Positions 10,228 through 17,541 of a stretch of DNA of 24,009 bases are shown here, in pieces. Below the pieces are notes generated by a model that saw only the letters and a list, made by a program, of their open reading frames with translations, was not told the origin of the DNA and did no database searches. This DNA is from JAZLDV01 sp045614925 (GTDB lineage Bacteria > Bacillota_I > Bacilli_A > Erysipelotrichales > Coprobacillaceae): positions 1-24,009 of the forward strand of contig JAZLDV010000003.1 of the NCBI GenBank assembly GCA_045614925.1, written 5' to 3'. The stretch's first letter is position 1; every line of letters starts with the position of its first letter. A program made the translations under genes and the position numbers.

Positions 10228-12894
10228 ATGGCAGAAAAAAAAGCTGTAAAAAAAGAAGCCCCAAAGGCAGAAGAAATCACTAATGAACAAATTGATTTAC
10301 ATGTAGATGAATTAGTAAAAAAAGCAAGTGTTGCTTTAGATAAATTTGTAGGTTTAGATCAAGAGGCTGTAGACTTCATTGTTGCTAAGTGTTCAGTTGC
10401 AGGGTTAGATGCTCATGGTATCTTAGCAGAAGCTGCAGTAAATGAAACAGGTAGAGGAGTTTTTGAAGATAAAGCTGTTAAAAACTTATTTGCTTGTGAA
10501 TATGTAACAAAAAACTTACGTCACTTAAAAACAGTAGGTGTCGTTAATGAAGATCCTTTAACAGGAATTACTGAAATTGCTGAGCCAGTTGGTGTAATTT
10601 GTGGAATCATTCCAACAACAAACCCAACTTCAACAGTAATCTTTAAATCATTAATCTCATTAAAAACTAGAAATCCAATTATCTTCTCATTCCATCCTTC
10701 AGCATATGAATGCTCAGTGATGGCTGCAAAAATTGTGAGAGATGCTGCAGTTGCTGCAGGAGCTCCAGAAGATTGTATCCAATGGTTAGGAATGAAATCA
10801 ATGTATGCAACTACTGCATTAATGAATCATCCAAATGTAGCAACTATCTTAGCTACTGGTGGTAATGCAATGGTTAAAGCTGCATATTCATGTGGAAAAC
10901 CTGCATTAGGTGTAGGTGCTGGAAACGTACCTGCATATGTAGAAAAAACATGTGTATTAAAAAGAGCTGTTAATGATATCGTATTATCAAAATCATTCGA
11001 TAATGGTATGATCTGTGCATCTGAACAAGCTGCAATCGTAGATCGTGAAATTATGGAAGAATTCAGAGCTGAAATCTCAAGATTTAAAGTATATTGGTTA
11101 AATGAAGATGAAAAAGCTAAAGTTGAATCATTTATGTTTGGTGTAACTGCTTATAGCGATAAAGTAAATGAAGCAAAATTAAATCCAAACGTAGTAGGTA
11201 AACCAGCTACATGGATTGCAAGTGAAGCAGGAATTACAGTACCTGAAGATACACAAATCTTACTTGCAGACTGTAAAGAAGTTGGACCTAATGAACCATT
11301 AACAAGAGAAAAATTATCTCCAGTATTAGCTATCTTAGAAGCTGAATCAACTGAAGATGGTATTGCAAAATCAGCAGCAATGGTTGAATTCCATGGTTTA
11401 GGACACTCAGCTGCTATTCATACTCAAGATAAAGAAATTTCATTAGCATTTGGTAAAGCTGTAAAAGCTATCCGTGTTATTGAAAATGCACCATCAACAT
11501 TCGGTGGTATCGGTTCTGTTTATAACGCATTTATCCCATCATTAACATTAGGATGTGGATCTTATGGACATAACTCAGTTTCAAATAACGTAAGTGCAAT
11601 CAACTTATTAAATATCAAGAGAATAGGGAGACGTAACAACAATATGCAATGGGTTAAACTTCCACCAAAAATCTATTTCGAAAGAAATTCTATCGAATAT
11701 TTAAGAGACATGAAAGAAATGGAAAAAGTTATGATCGTTACTGATAGAGGTATGTATAACTTAGGATATGTCGCTAAAATTGAAGACGTAATCAGAAGAA
11801 GACGTAATAAAGTAGATTTAGAATTATACTTTGATGTAGAACCAGATCCAAGTATCGATACAGTAATGGAAGGTGCTAAGATCATGAAAAACTTCCAACC
11901 TGACGTAATTATCGCATTAGGTGGAGGATCTGCAATGGATGCTGCTAAAGTTATGTGGTTAATGTATGAACATCCAGAAGTAAACTTTGATGATATTAAA
12001 CAAAAATTCATGGATATCAGAAAACGTGCATTTAAATTCCCAGAATTAGGAAAACATGCAAAATTAATCTGTATCCCAACAACTTCAGGAACAGGTTCAG
12101 AAGTAACTCCATTCGCAGTTATTACTGACAAAAAAGCAAACAAAAAATATCCATTAACTGACTACTCATTAACTCCAACAGTAGCTATCGTTGATGCTGA
12201 ATTCGTAAATACATTACCAGCAAGCATCGCTGCTGATACAGGTATTGACGTATTAACTCATGCAATTGAAGCTTATGTTTCAATCTTAGCAAGTGATTTC
12301 ACTGATGGATGGGCTAAACAAGCAGTTAAATTAGTATTTGATTACTTAGAAAGATCAGTTAAAAATGGTAAAAACGATCCAGAAGCAAGAGAAAAAATGC
12401 ATAATGCAGCAACTATCGCTGGTATGGCATTCGCTAATGCTTTCTTAGGTATGAACCACTCATTAGCTCACAAAATTGGTGGGGAATTCCATGTACCTCA
12501 TGGTCGTACTAATGGTATCTTATTACCACACGTAATTAGATATAACGGAACTATTCCAACTAAATTAAATATCTGGCCAAAAATTGAAAACTACAAAGCT
12601 GATATTAAATATATGGAATTAGCTCAATTAATCGGATTAAATCCAAAAACTCCAGCAGAAGGTGTAAGAATGTTCGCTGATGCTTGTGAAGAATTATGTG
12701 CTAAAGTTGGTGTAGCTTGCAATATCAAATCTCAAGGTATTGATAAAGCAGCTTGGCAAGAAGCAGTACATAGAATGGCAATGAATGCTTATGAAGATCA
12801 ATGTACTCCAGCAAACCCAAGAATGCCAATGGTTAAAGATATGGAACAAATCTTAGAAACAATCTATGATTATGAAACTAAATACGGTAAATAA
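10228..12894 (+). CDS. adhE: bifunctional acetaldehyde-CoA/alcohol dehydrogenase
   Basis: AdhE reduces acetyl-CoA to acetaldehyde and then ethanol, oxidising two NADH; it forms cytoplasmic spirosome filaments. The 888-aa product has the usual length plus a Lys/Ala/Glu-rich N-terminal extension of about 20 residues. The aldehyde dehydrogenase half shows the catalytic cysteine in NGMICASEQA (Cys263). The iron-dependent alcohol dehydrogenase half shows GGGSAMDAAK (from about 565) and PTTSGTGSEVTPFAV. Its putative metal ligands Asp674, His678, His744 and His758 have the same mutual spacing as in E. coli AdhE. TGGAGGAAAA precedes the ATG. It is a single-gene unit behind a control region with cre-like and Rex-like sites, and a terminator follows. 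ATC- and AAC-rich codon use, like pgk and tpiA, suggests high expression. Confidence 0.97.
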   Translation: MAEKKAVKKEAPKAEEITNEQIDLHVDELVKKASVALDKFVGLDQEAVDFIVAKCSVAGLDAHGILAEAAVNETGRGVFEDKAVKNLFACEYVTKNLRHLKTVGVVNEDPLTGITEIAEPVGVICGIIPTTNPTSTVIFKSLISLKTRNPIIFSFHPSAYECSVMAAKIVRDAAVAAGAPEDCIQWLGMKSMYATTALMNHPNVATILATGGNAMVKAAYSCGKPALGVGAGNVPAYVEKTCVLKRAVNDIVLSKSFDNGMICASEQAAIVDREIMEEFRAEISRFKVYWLNEDEKAKVESFMFGVTAYSDKVNEAKLNPNVVGKPATWIASEAGITVPEDTQILLADCKEVGPNEPLTREKLSPVLAILEAESTEDGIAKSAAMVEFHGLGHSAAIHTQDKEISLAFGKAVKAIRVIENAPSTFGGIGSVYNAFIPSLTLGCGSYGHNSVSNNVSAINLLNIKRIGRRNNNMQWVKLPPKIYFERNSIEYLRDMKEMEKVMIVTDRGMYNLGYVAKIEDVIRRRRNKVDLELYFDVEPDPSIDTVMEGAKIMKNFQPDVIIALGGGSAMDAAKVMWLMYEHPEVNFDDIKQKFMDIRKRAFKFPELGKHAKLICIPTTSGTGSEVTPFAVITDKKANKKYPLTDYSLTPTVAIVDAEFVNTLPASIAADTGIDVLTHAIEAYVSILASDFTDGWAKQAVKLVFDYLERSVKNGKNDPEAREKMHNAATIAGMAFANAFLGMNHSLAHKIGGEFHVPHGRTNGILLPHVIRYNGTIPTKLNIWPKIENYKADIKYMELAQLIGLNPKTPAEGVRMFADACEELCAKVGVACNIKSQGIDKAAWQEAVHRMAMNAYEDQCTPANPRMPMVKDMEQILETIYDYETKYGK

Positions 12895-12900
12895 TTGTTA

Positions 12901-12938
12901 AAATAAAGGAATGTTGCATTTGCAACATTCTTTTATTT
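12901..12938 (+). terminator. intrinsic terminator of adhE
   Basis: GAATGTTGCA (12909-12918) pairs with TGCAACATTC (12921-12930) around a 2-nt gap (realistically a 4-nt loop), extended by AAATAAA against TTTATTT. The T-rich 3' side gives the U-tail. Confidence 0.9.
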
Positions 12939-12948
12939 CATGTATACT
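12920..12948 (+). promoter_or_regulatory. promoter of the NusG-II protein gene, inside the adhE terminator
   Basis: TTGCAA (12920-12925), a 17-bp spacer and TATACT (12943-12948). The -35 is part of the 3' arm of the adhE terminator. The predicted start near 12955 leaves only about 10 nt before the start codon at 12965, with GGTGAT as RBS. Confidence 0.5.
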
Positions 12949-12964
12949 CATTGATGGTGATGAT

Positions 12965-13312
12965 ATGAAAAAGAAAGATATAATAGTTATATTGGTATTA
13001 AGTGTAGTTATTGGGATTGGATACTTAATTATGAGTATGATTCAAAAAGAAAAAGATACAGTAGAAGTTTATTTTAAAAATGAATTGATTGAAACACTTG
13101 ATTTATCTAAAAATCAAGTGTATACATATGAAGGAAGTTATGGTGTTTTTCATTTAGAAGTGAAAAATGGAGAATATCATGCGACAGATGTACAATGTCC
13201 TAATCATGATTGTGAAAATGTAGGATGGGTTAAATTAGGTCAGACAAAAGAAATTGTATGTGTACCTAATGAAATATATGTTATTCAAACAAAATCAGAT
13301 GCCTTATATTAG
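12965..13312 (+). CDS. membrane-anchored NusG domain II protein
   Basis: A 115-aa protein with one N-terminal membrane helix (about residues 5-24, KKKD positive start). It is followed by an extracytoplasmic NusG_II-type domain: VEVYFKNELIETLDL, an aromatic-Gly stretch, then NGEYHATDVQCPNHDC, G-W and IVCVPNEIYV. The domain's cysteines are Cys78, Cys83 and Cys99, in the usual C-x4-C...C-x-P-N layout. Members of this family are common as small standalone genes in Firmicutes; their biochemical role is not established, and redox or metal roles are only guesses. I start at 12965, not 12911, because 12911 lies inside the adhE terminator. The stop codon falls within the next terminator hairpin. Confidence 0.8.
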   Translation: MKKKDIIVILVLSVVIGIGYLIMSMIQKEKDTVEVYFKNELIETLDLSKNQVYTYEGSYGVFHLEVKNGEYHATDVQCPNHDCENVGWVKLGQTKEIVCVPNEIYVIQTKSDALY

Positions 13313-13324
13313 GCATCTTTTTTT
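13297..13324 (+). terminator. intrinsic terminator after the NusG-II gene
   Basis: AGATGCCT (13297-13304) pairs with AGGCATCT (13311-13318) around a 6-nt loop, followed by T through 13324. It overlaps the last five codons of the gene. Confidence 0.9.
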
Positions 13325-13328
13325 GTTA

Positions 13329-13357
13329 TTTTCACATTTTTCTTTGATTATTATAAT
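13329..13357 (+). promoter_or_regulatory. possible promoter of the ABC transporter operon
   Basis: TATAAT (13352-13357) has a poor -35 (TTTTCA, 13329-13334) at 17 bp. A second TATAAT at 13370-13375 is an alternative, with TTGATT at 20 bp. Weak -35 elements would suit activator-dependent expression. Confidence 0.35.
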
Positions 13358-13397
13358 TTATTTAAAATATATAATTATGGATGATAGGGGGGATAGC

Positions 13398-14831
13398 ATG
13401 TTTAAAAATGCATTATTAAGTATTAAAAAAAGTATAGGAAAAACAATTCTGGTGTTCTGCATTATGGCGTTGATTGGAAATCTTGTGATTGGAGGGTTAG
13501 CGATTCAAAATGCGACTGAAAAATCTATGGAACAGATTCGTACTTCATTAGGGAATGAAGTGACATTGAGCGTAGATATGAGAGCTTTAATGGGAAATAG
13601 AGATAAAGGTCAGCCAATGAATGAGATTATGCCAACAATCAATACAGATATGGCTGATAGTATAAAAGATTTAGAACATGTTGAATATCATAATTATACA
13701 TATAATGTAGGTGTATATAGTGATGATATTGAACCAATAGAAATGAATAGACAAGAAGAGTCACATGGAATGGGTGGTTTTTCAGGAATGCAAAGACCAT
13801 CGATGAATATGAGTGATTTTATGGTGAGTGGTCAAACAAGTATGGCTTATATAAGTGAATTTGTCGAGGAACGATATGTTTTAAAAGAAGGAAAACTATT
13901 AAGTGAAAATGATGTAGGATCAAAATTATGTGTTATTGAAAATCAGCTTGCCCTAGATAATGATTTATCTATAGGAGATAAATTTAATATTTATTTAACT
14001 GAAGGTGAAAATATAGAGTTAGAAGTGGCAGGTATTTTTGAAGTAGAGAGCGAAGAACAGTTAGATATGATGTTTATGGGTGGCATGGGTATGAGTTCAC
14101 CTTATAATAAAATCTATACGACATTAGATTTTGCACAAAATATTAAAGGAACAAATGATCTGACAAGTGCTGTTTATTATTTAGATGATCCAAAGAATAT
14201 TGAGACATTTATAGAATTAGCAAAAAATAATACAACAATTGATTTTGAAACATATATGTTGGATGCAAATGATTTTGCATATGAAAGAAGTATAGCATCA
14301 TTAGAAAATATGGAATCATTTACAACATTATTTTTGATTGTTGTGATAGTGGCAGGATGTGCTATTTTGTGTCTGATTCTTATTTTAACATTAAGAAGTC
14401 GTTTTTATGAATTTGGAGTATTACTGTCGTTAGGACAATCAAAATTAAAAATAATTGGACAACAATTTATTGAGATTATGATTATAGCTATCGTTGCATT
14501 TTGTTTATCTATCTGTACAGGTAAGGTTGTTGCTAATGGAATAAGTGGCATATTAGAAAATGCATCATCACCTCATAATAATATGATGCATGAAATGCCA
14601 ATGGGCGAAATGCCTAGACCTGAAAGAGAAGAAGGCAGACCAGGTTCTGATTTTATGGATAGTGCATTTAAGGAACCTGTGAATAAGGAGTTAGATGTAT
14701 CTTTAGATACAGAGTCAATTTTACAATTAGCAGGTATTAGTACAGGAATATGTTTAGTCTCTATTTTGGTTCCATCATTATATGTATTAAGATTATCTCC
14801 TAGAGAGATATTAATTAAGAAGGAGGGATAA
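13398..14831 (+). CDS. ABC transporter permease, FtsX/MacB-like, Met-rich
   Basis: A 477-aa permease of the FtsX/MacB (type VII) group. One membrane helix lies near the N-terminus (about 15-39), followed by a large extracytoplasmic domain. Three C-terminal helices lie at about 308-330, 354-378 and 442-463, ending in LRLSPREILIKKEG, a typical coupling end. These transporters do mechanical work on extracytoplasmic substrates (peptides, lipoproteins, antibiotics) and do not use a classical channel. The oddity is composition. Extracellular residues 116-142 and 222-234, and a loop at 390-416 between the second and third C-terminal helices, are rich in Met with His, Gly, Pro and Arg (for example HNNMMHEMPMGEMPRPE). 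AGGGGGGAT is the RBS for 13398; the longer reading from 13254 overlaps the previous gene and terminator. The ATPase gene follows 2 bp later. Confidence 0.87.
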   Translation: MFKNALLSIKKSIGKTILVFCIMALIGNLVIGGLAIQNATEKSMEQIRTSLGNEVTLSVDMRALMGNRDKGQPMNEIMPTINTDMADSIKDLEHVEYHNYTYNVGVYSDDIEPIEMNRQEESHGMGGFSGMQRPSMNMSDFMVSGQTSMAYISEFVEERYVLKEGKLLSENDVGSKLCVIENQLALDNDLSIGDKFNIYLTEGENIELEVAGIFEVESEEQLDMMFMGGMGMSSPYNKIYTTLDFAQNIKGTNDLTSAVYYLDDPKNIETFIELAKNNTTIDFETYMLDANDFAYERSIASLENMESFTTLFLIVVIVAGCAILCLILILTLRSRFYEFGVLLSLGQSKLKIIGQQFIEIMIIAIVAFCLSICTGKVVANGISGILENASSPHNNMMHEMPMGEMPRPEREEGRPGSDFMDSAFKEPVNKELDVSLDTESILQLAGISTGICLVSILVPSLYVLRLSPREILIKKEG

Positions 14832-14833
14832 TA

Positions 14834-15511
14834 ATGGATAATACAGTATTATCATTTGATAATGTCTCTTATTATTATAGAGATGGAAATAGAGAAGTTA
14901 ATATTTTAAAAGATGCAACGTATCATTTTGAAAAAGGAAAAATATATGCAATAGTAGGAGCAAGTGGAAGTGGCAAAACAACGTCACTTGTATTAGCAGG
15001 AGGATTAGACTCTGTAAAGAGTGGGAAGATTCTTTATAAGGGTGAAGATATTTCATCTATAGGACTAAGTGAATATAGAAGAAAATATGTATCTATTGTA
15101 TTTCAGTCATATAATCTTATTTATTATATGAATGCGATAGAAAATGTAGTAACAGCAATGGATATATCAAAAGTTAAAGTACCAAATAAAAATCTTAAGG
15201 CATTAGAAATATTAAAGAGTTTAGGTTTAAGTGAAGAAGAATCTAAAAGAGATATAAGAAAATTATCAGGAGGACAGCAGCAGCGTGTTGCTATAGCAAG
15301 AGCTATTGCAAAAGATGTGGATCTTATTTTATGTGATGAGCCTACAGGAAATCTAGATGAAGAAACGTCTCAAGGAATTATACAGACTTTTATAGATTTA
15401 GCACATAATCATAATAAATGTGTTATAGTTGTGACACATTCTCCTTTATTTGCATCATGTTTAGATGTACAATTAAAAATAAATAAAGGTAAATTAGAAA
15501 ATATAAAATAG
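14834..15511 (+). CDS. ABC transporter ATP-binding protein (MacB/LolD type)
   Basis: A 225-aa ATPase that pairs with the permease just upstream; the 2-bp gap and RBS inside the permease end (AGGAGGGAT) indicate translational coupling. All nucleotide-binding motifs are intact: Walker A GASGSGKT (42-49), Q-loop Gln91 in FQSYN, signature LSGGQQQR (144-151), Walker B LILCDEPTGNLD (Asp168, Glu169) and the switch His202 in VTHS. The GNLDE D-loop is typical of the LolD/MacB/BceA group. It lacks any extra domain. No membrane-fusion partner or two-component system is adjacent, so substrate cannot be assigned. Confidence 0.93.
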   Translation: MDNTVLSFDNVSYYYRDGNREVNILKDATYHFEKGKIYAIVGASGSGKTTSLVLAGGLDSVKSGKILYKGEDISSIGLSEYRRKYVSIVFQSYNLIYYMNAIENVVTAMDISKVKVPNKNLKALEILKSLGLSEEESKRDIRKLSGGQQQRVAIARAIAKDVDLILCDEPTGNLDEETSQGIIQTFIDLAHNHNKCVIVVTHSPLFASCLDVQLKINKGKLENIK

Positions 15512-15536
15512 TTCATATTTAATTCACAAGATTCGA

Positions 15537-15570
15537 TTATATTATTATTGTGGATACGATAATAATATAA
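15537..15570 (+). repeat. AT-rich inverted repeat upstream of the AIM24 gene
   Basis: TTATATTATTAT (15537-15548) is perfectly complementary to ATAATAATATAA (15559-15570) with a 10-nt loop. There is no U-tail. It ends just before a candidate -35 at 15572, so it may be an operator or simply a chance AT dyad. Confidence 0.35.
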
Positions 15571-15571
15571 A

Positions 15572-15600
15572 TAGGCATTTCCTCTCTCTCTATATATAAT
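15572..15600 (+). promoter_or_regulatory. possible promoter of the AIM24-family gene
   Basis: TAGGCA (15572-15577), a 17-bp spacer and TATAAT (15595-15600). The start would be near 15607, giving a 66-nt leader that contains the hairpin at 15627-15650. Confidence 0.45.
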
Positions 15601-15626
15601 GTATAGTCTATTTATTGCTTGATAAG

Positions 15627-15659
15627 AAAGAATGTTGTGAAACATTCTTTTTTCTTTTC
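15627..15659 (+). terminator. terminator hairpin just before the AIM24 RBS
   Basis: AAAGAATGTT (15627-15636) pairs with AACATTCTTT (15641-15650) around a GTGA loop; TTTCTTTTC follows. The AIM24 Shine-Dalgarno starts at 15661. It is either the ABC operon's terminator or a leader attenuator. Confidence 0.85.
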
Positions 15660-15672
15660 TAGGAGGGATATT

Positions 15673-16479
15673 ATGAGTGTTAAAGTTAAAGCATTTAGTA
15701 AAGAAACACGTAAGGTTGTAGCGGAATTAGAAAATTATAAAGTTGTAGAATATTTAGAGGATATTACTGGAGCGCATAAAGATGCATCAAAAGAATATTT
15801 TGAAAATGTAACAGGGATTAGAAGAAGACAATTGTTTGTGGAACTTAATGGGGATAAGACATTAGTTATGCAGGCAGGAGGTCTGATGTGGGTTGCAGGA
15901 AATGTTGAAATTGTGACTGGTGTTAAAAATGAAAGAGATTTTATAAAAAAATTATTTTTTGGAAAAGTATCTAAGGAATCTGTTATAAAGCCTGAATATT
16001 CTGGGACAGGTTTAGTGGCAATGGAACCTACACATAAATATATCTTTTTACAGGATGTTTCTTCTTGGGGTGAAGAAGGGATGATTATAGAAGATGGTAT
16101 GTTTTATGCTTGTGATAAGACAGTTAAACATTCTGCTGTGTCTAGAGAAAATGTAAGTTCTGCTGTTTTAGGGAACGAAGGATTGATTAATCTTTGCTTA
16201 AGTGGAACAGGTGTAGTGGCATTAGAAAGTATCGTTCCTCAAGAGGAACTTGTTGAAATTGATCTGATTGATGATGTATTAAAAATAGATGGAAGTTATG
16301 CAATATGCTGGAGTGCATCTTTAGAATTTAGTGTTGAGCGTTCTTCTAAAACTCTAGCAGGATCTGCAGTAAATAAAGAAGGACTATTAAATGTTTATAG
16401 AGGAACAGGAAAAGTTTGGATAAGTGGTATTAATTCGGTAAAAGATGTTGAATCAGTACCTAGTGATAAAAAAGATTAA
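15673..16479 (+). CDS. AIM24-family protein
   Basis: A 268-aa protein with no signal peptide or membrane helix. It is built of beta-rich repeats with Gly-x-Gly turns: LVMQAGGLMWVAGNVEIV, YSGTGLVAMEP, LSGTGVVALES and YRGTGKVWISG. This matches the AIM24 fold (double-psi or TRAP-like beta-sandwich), a widespread family of unknown biochemical role named after a yeast mitochondrial inheritance protein. I start it at 15673, preceded by AGGAGGG at 15661-15667; the longer TTG reading from 15619 lies in the terminator hairpin. A short acidic/Lys tail ends the protein inside a bidirectional terminator shared with the convergent HAD gene. No neighbour suggests its role. Confidence 0.8.
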   Translation: MSVKVKAFSKETRKVVAELENYKVVEYLEDITGAHKDASKEYFENVTGIRRRQLFVELNGDKTLVMQAGGLMWVAGNVEIVTGVKNERDFIKKLFFGKVSKESVIKPEYSGTGLVAMEPTHKYIFLQDVSSWGEEGMIIEDGMFYACDKTVKHSAVSRENVSSAVLGNEGLINLCLSGTGVVALESIVPQEELVEIDLIDDVLKIDGSYAICWSASLEFSVERSSKTLAGSAVNKEGLLNVYRGTGKVWISGINSVKDVESVPSDKKD

Positions 16480-16504
16480 CCTTATGAAAGGTTAATCTTT
16501 TTAA
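16471..16504. terminator. bidirectional terminator between convergent genes
   Basis: AAAGATTAACCTT (16471-16483) pairs with AAGGTTAATCTTT (16488-16500) around ATGA, with A-rich sequence on the left and T-rich on the right, so it works on both strands. It contains the AIM24 stop codon and abuts the stop codon of the minus-strand phosphatase. Confidence 0.92.
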
Positions 16505-17292
16505 ATTAAATTAAAGTGTTTTAAAGCATTATAAATACCGTCTTGTTCAATTGAAGTTGTTACAAAGGTTACTTTATCGAATAAAAACGGGCTTCCATTT
16601 CCCATTGCAACACTTTCTTTTGTATGTGTTAGCATAGATAAATCATTAGAGGAATCTCCAATACTAATTGTATCTTCGATACTTAAACCTAAATGATTTA
16701 ATAAAACATCAATACCTGTTGCTTTAGTACATGCTAAAGGGATGATTTCATAATTATTATCCCCTCTATCAATGATATCATAATCTTTATCTTCTAAGAA
16801 ATAGTTTAAGAAACGTTCTTTATCAGACGTTGGCTTAAACCAGCAAGCCATCTTTTCAAAGCGAAACATAGAGTCTCTATTATATAAATAAACTGGGAAG
16901 CCTTGTTCTTTGTATCTATCAAAAACATGAATAAAAAAAGGATTGATCATATTTTCTGGGAAATAATCACCATCAATACCTTCAAGAACATTATCAACAT
17001 CACAATCCGCGCTTAATTCAATAATCTCTTTTCGAATATTTTCATCTAAATCAGCATAGAAAATCATTTTATCATCATATTGAACATATGTTCCACATCC
17101 ACAAATATATCCATCAAAACCAATATCCCATATTTGTTTTTCAATTGTACTAATAGGTCTTCCTGTATTAACAATACATAAATGACCATTTTTTTGTGCA
17201 GCATGAATAGCATTTATTGCTGACTCAGGAATATAATAGTCACCTTCGACAAAAAGTGTTCCATCTATATCAAAAAATATAATTTTACTCAT
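16501..17292 (-). CDS. HAD-superfamily (Cof-type, IIB) phosphatase
   Basis: A 263-aa cytoplasmic hydrolase of the haloacid dehalogenase superfamily, Cof/YwpJ-like, which dephosphorylates sugar phosphates, pyridoxal phosphate or similar small metabolites through an aspartyl-phosphate intermediate. Motif I is FFDIDGTL (nucleophile Asp8, acid/base Asp10), motif II is IVNTGRP (Thr43), motif III is the Lys in CTKATGID, and motif IV is IGDSSNDLSML at about 211. A C2-type cap domain fills the middle. I start at 17292, where GAAAGGAG (17300-17307 on the plus coordinates) is the RBS; the longer reading starting at 17325 would run through its promoter. Substrate is not predictable from sequence. Confidence 0.9.
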   Translation of the reverse strand: MSKIIFFDIDGTLFVEGDYYIPESAINAIHAAQKNGHLCIVNTGRPISTIEKQIWDIGFDGYICGCGTYVQYDDKMIFYADLDENIRKEIIELSADCDVDNVLEGIDGDYFPENMINPFFIHVFDRYKEQGFPVYLYNRDSMFRFEKMACWFKPTSDKERFLNYFLEDKDYDIIDRGDNNYEIIPLACTKATGIDVLLNHLGLSIEDTISIGDSSNDLSMLTHTKESVAMGNGSPFLFDKVTFVTTSIEQDGIYNALKHFNLI

Positions 17293-17313
17293 AAATCTAC
17301 TCCTTTCTTTATA

Positions 17314-17349
17314 ATCATACATCATAAAATTATTTAAAACAAGTTTGAA
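17314..17349 (-). promoter_or_regulatory. promoter of the HAD phosphatase gene
   Basis: On the minus strand, two overlapping candidates share a TATGAT -10. One is TTCAAA (17344-17349), 17 bp, TATGAT (17321-17326). The other is TTGTTT (17337-17342), 17 bp, TATGAT (17314-17319). The first leaves a more comfortable leader before the RBS. Confidence 0.45.
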
Positions 17350-17469
17350 AAGATTGCTTTAAGATAATCGAAAATAAAAATATTTTTAGTAGTTTATAAA
17401 AAATATGTATCAGTTATCCTTTGGAATTCACACTAATATAATTGATTATTTTTTAAAATTCTAATCAAA

Positions 17470-17499
17470 TTGACAAAAATGGTTGAAAAGGAGTAAAAT
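17470..17499 (+). promoter_or_regulatory. promoter of the TasA/beta-helix gene
   Basis: A consensus -35 TTGACA (17470-17475), an 18-bp spacer and TAAAAT (17494-17499). The start near 17506 gives a 36-nt leader, so this gene has its own transcription unit. The rest of the 250-bp gap to the divergent HAD gene shows only AT-rich sequence. Confidence 0.65.
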
Positions 17500-17541
17500 T
17501 ATTATGTAAGAATTAAATAATAAAAATGAGGAGGAATGGTT

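Noticed and set aside
11673..12143. 156-codon open frame on the minus strand inside adhE
   Set aside because: It is antisense to the highly conserved alcohol dehydrogenase half, has no RBS-promoter context, and is explained by the AT-rich codon pattern of adhE.
13254..13397. Long N-terminal extension of the ABC permease
   Set aside because: It overlaps the NusG-II gene and its terminator, has no RBS, and the extra residues do not look like an FtsX/MacB start.
15409..15645. Minus-strand open frame after the ABC ATPase
   Set aside because: It is Tyr/Asn-rich AT-driven sequence overlapping the ATPase 3' end and two dyads, without a Shine-Dalgarno.
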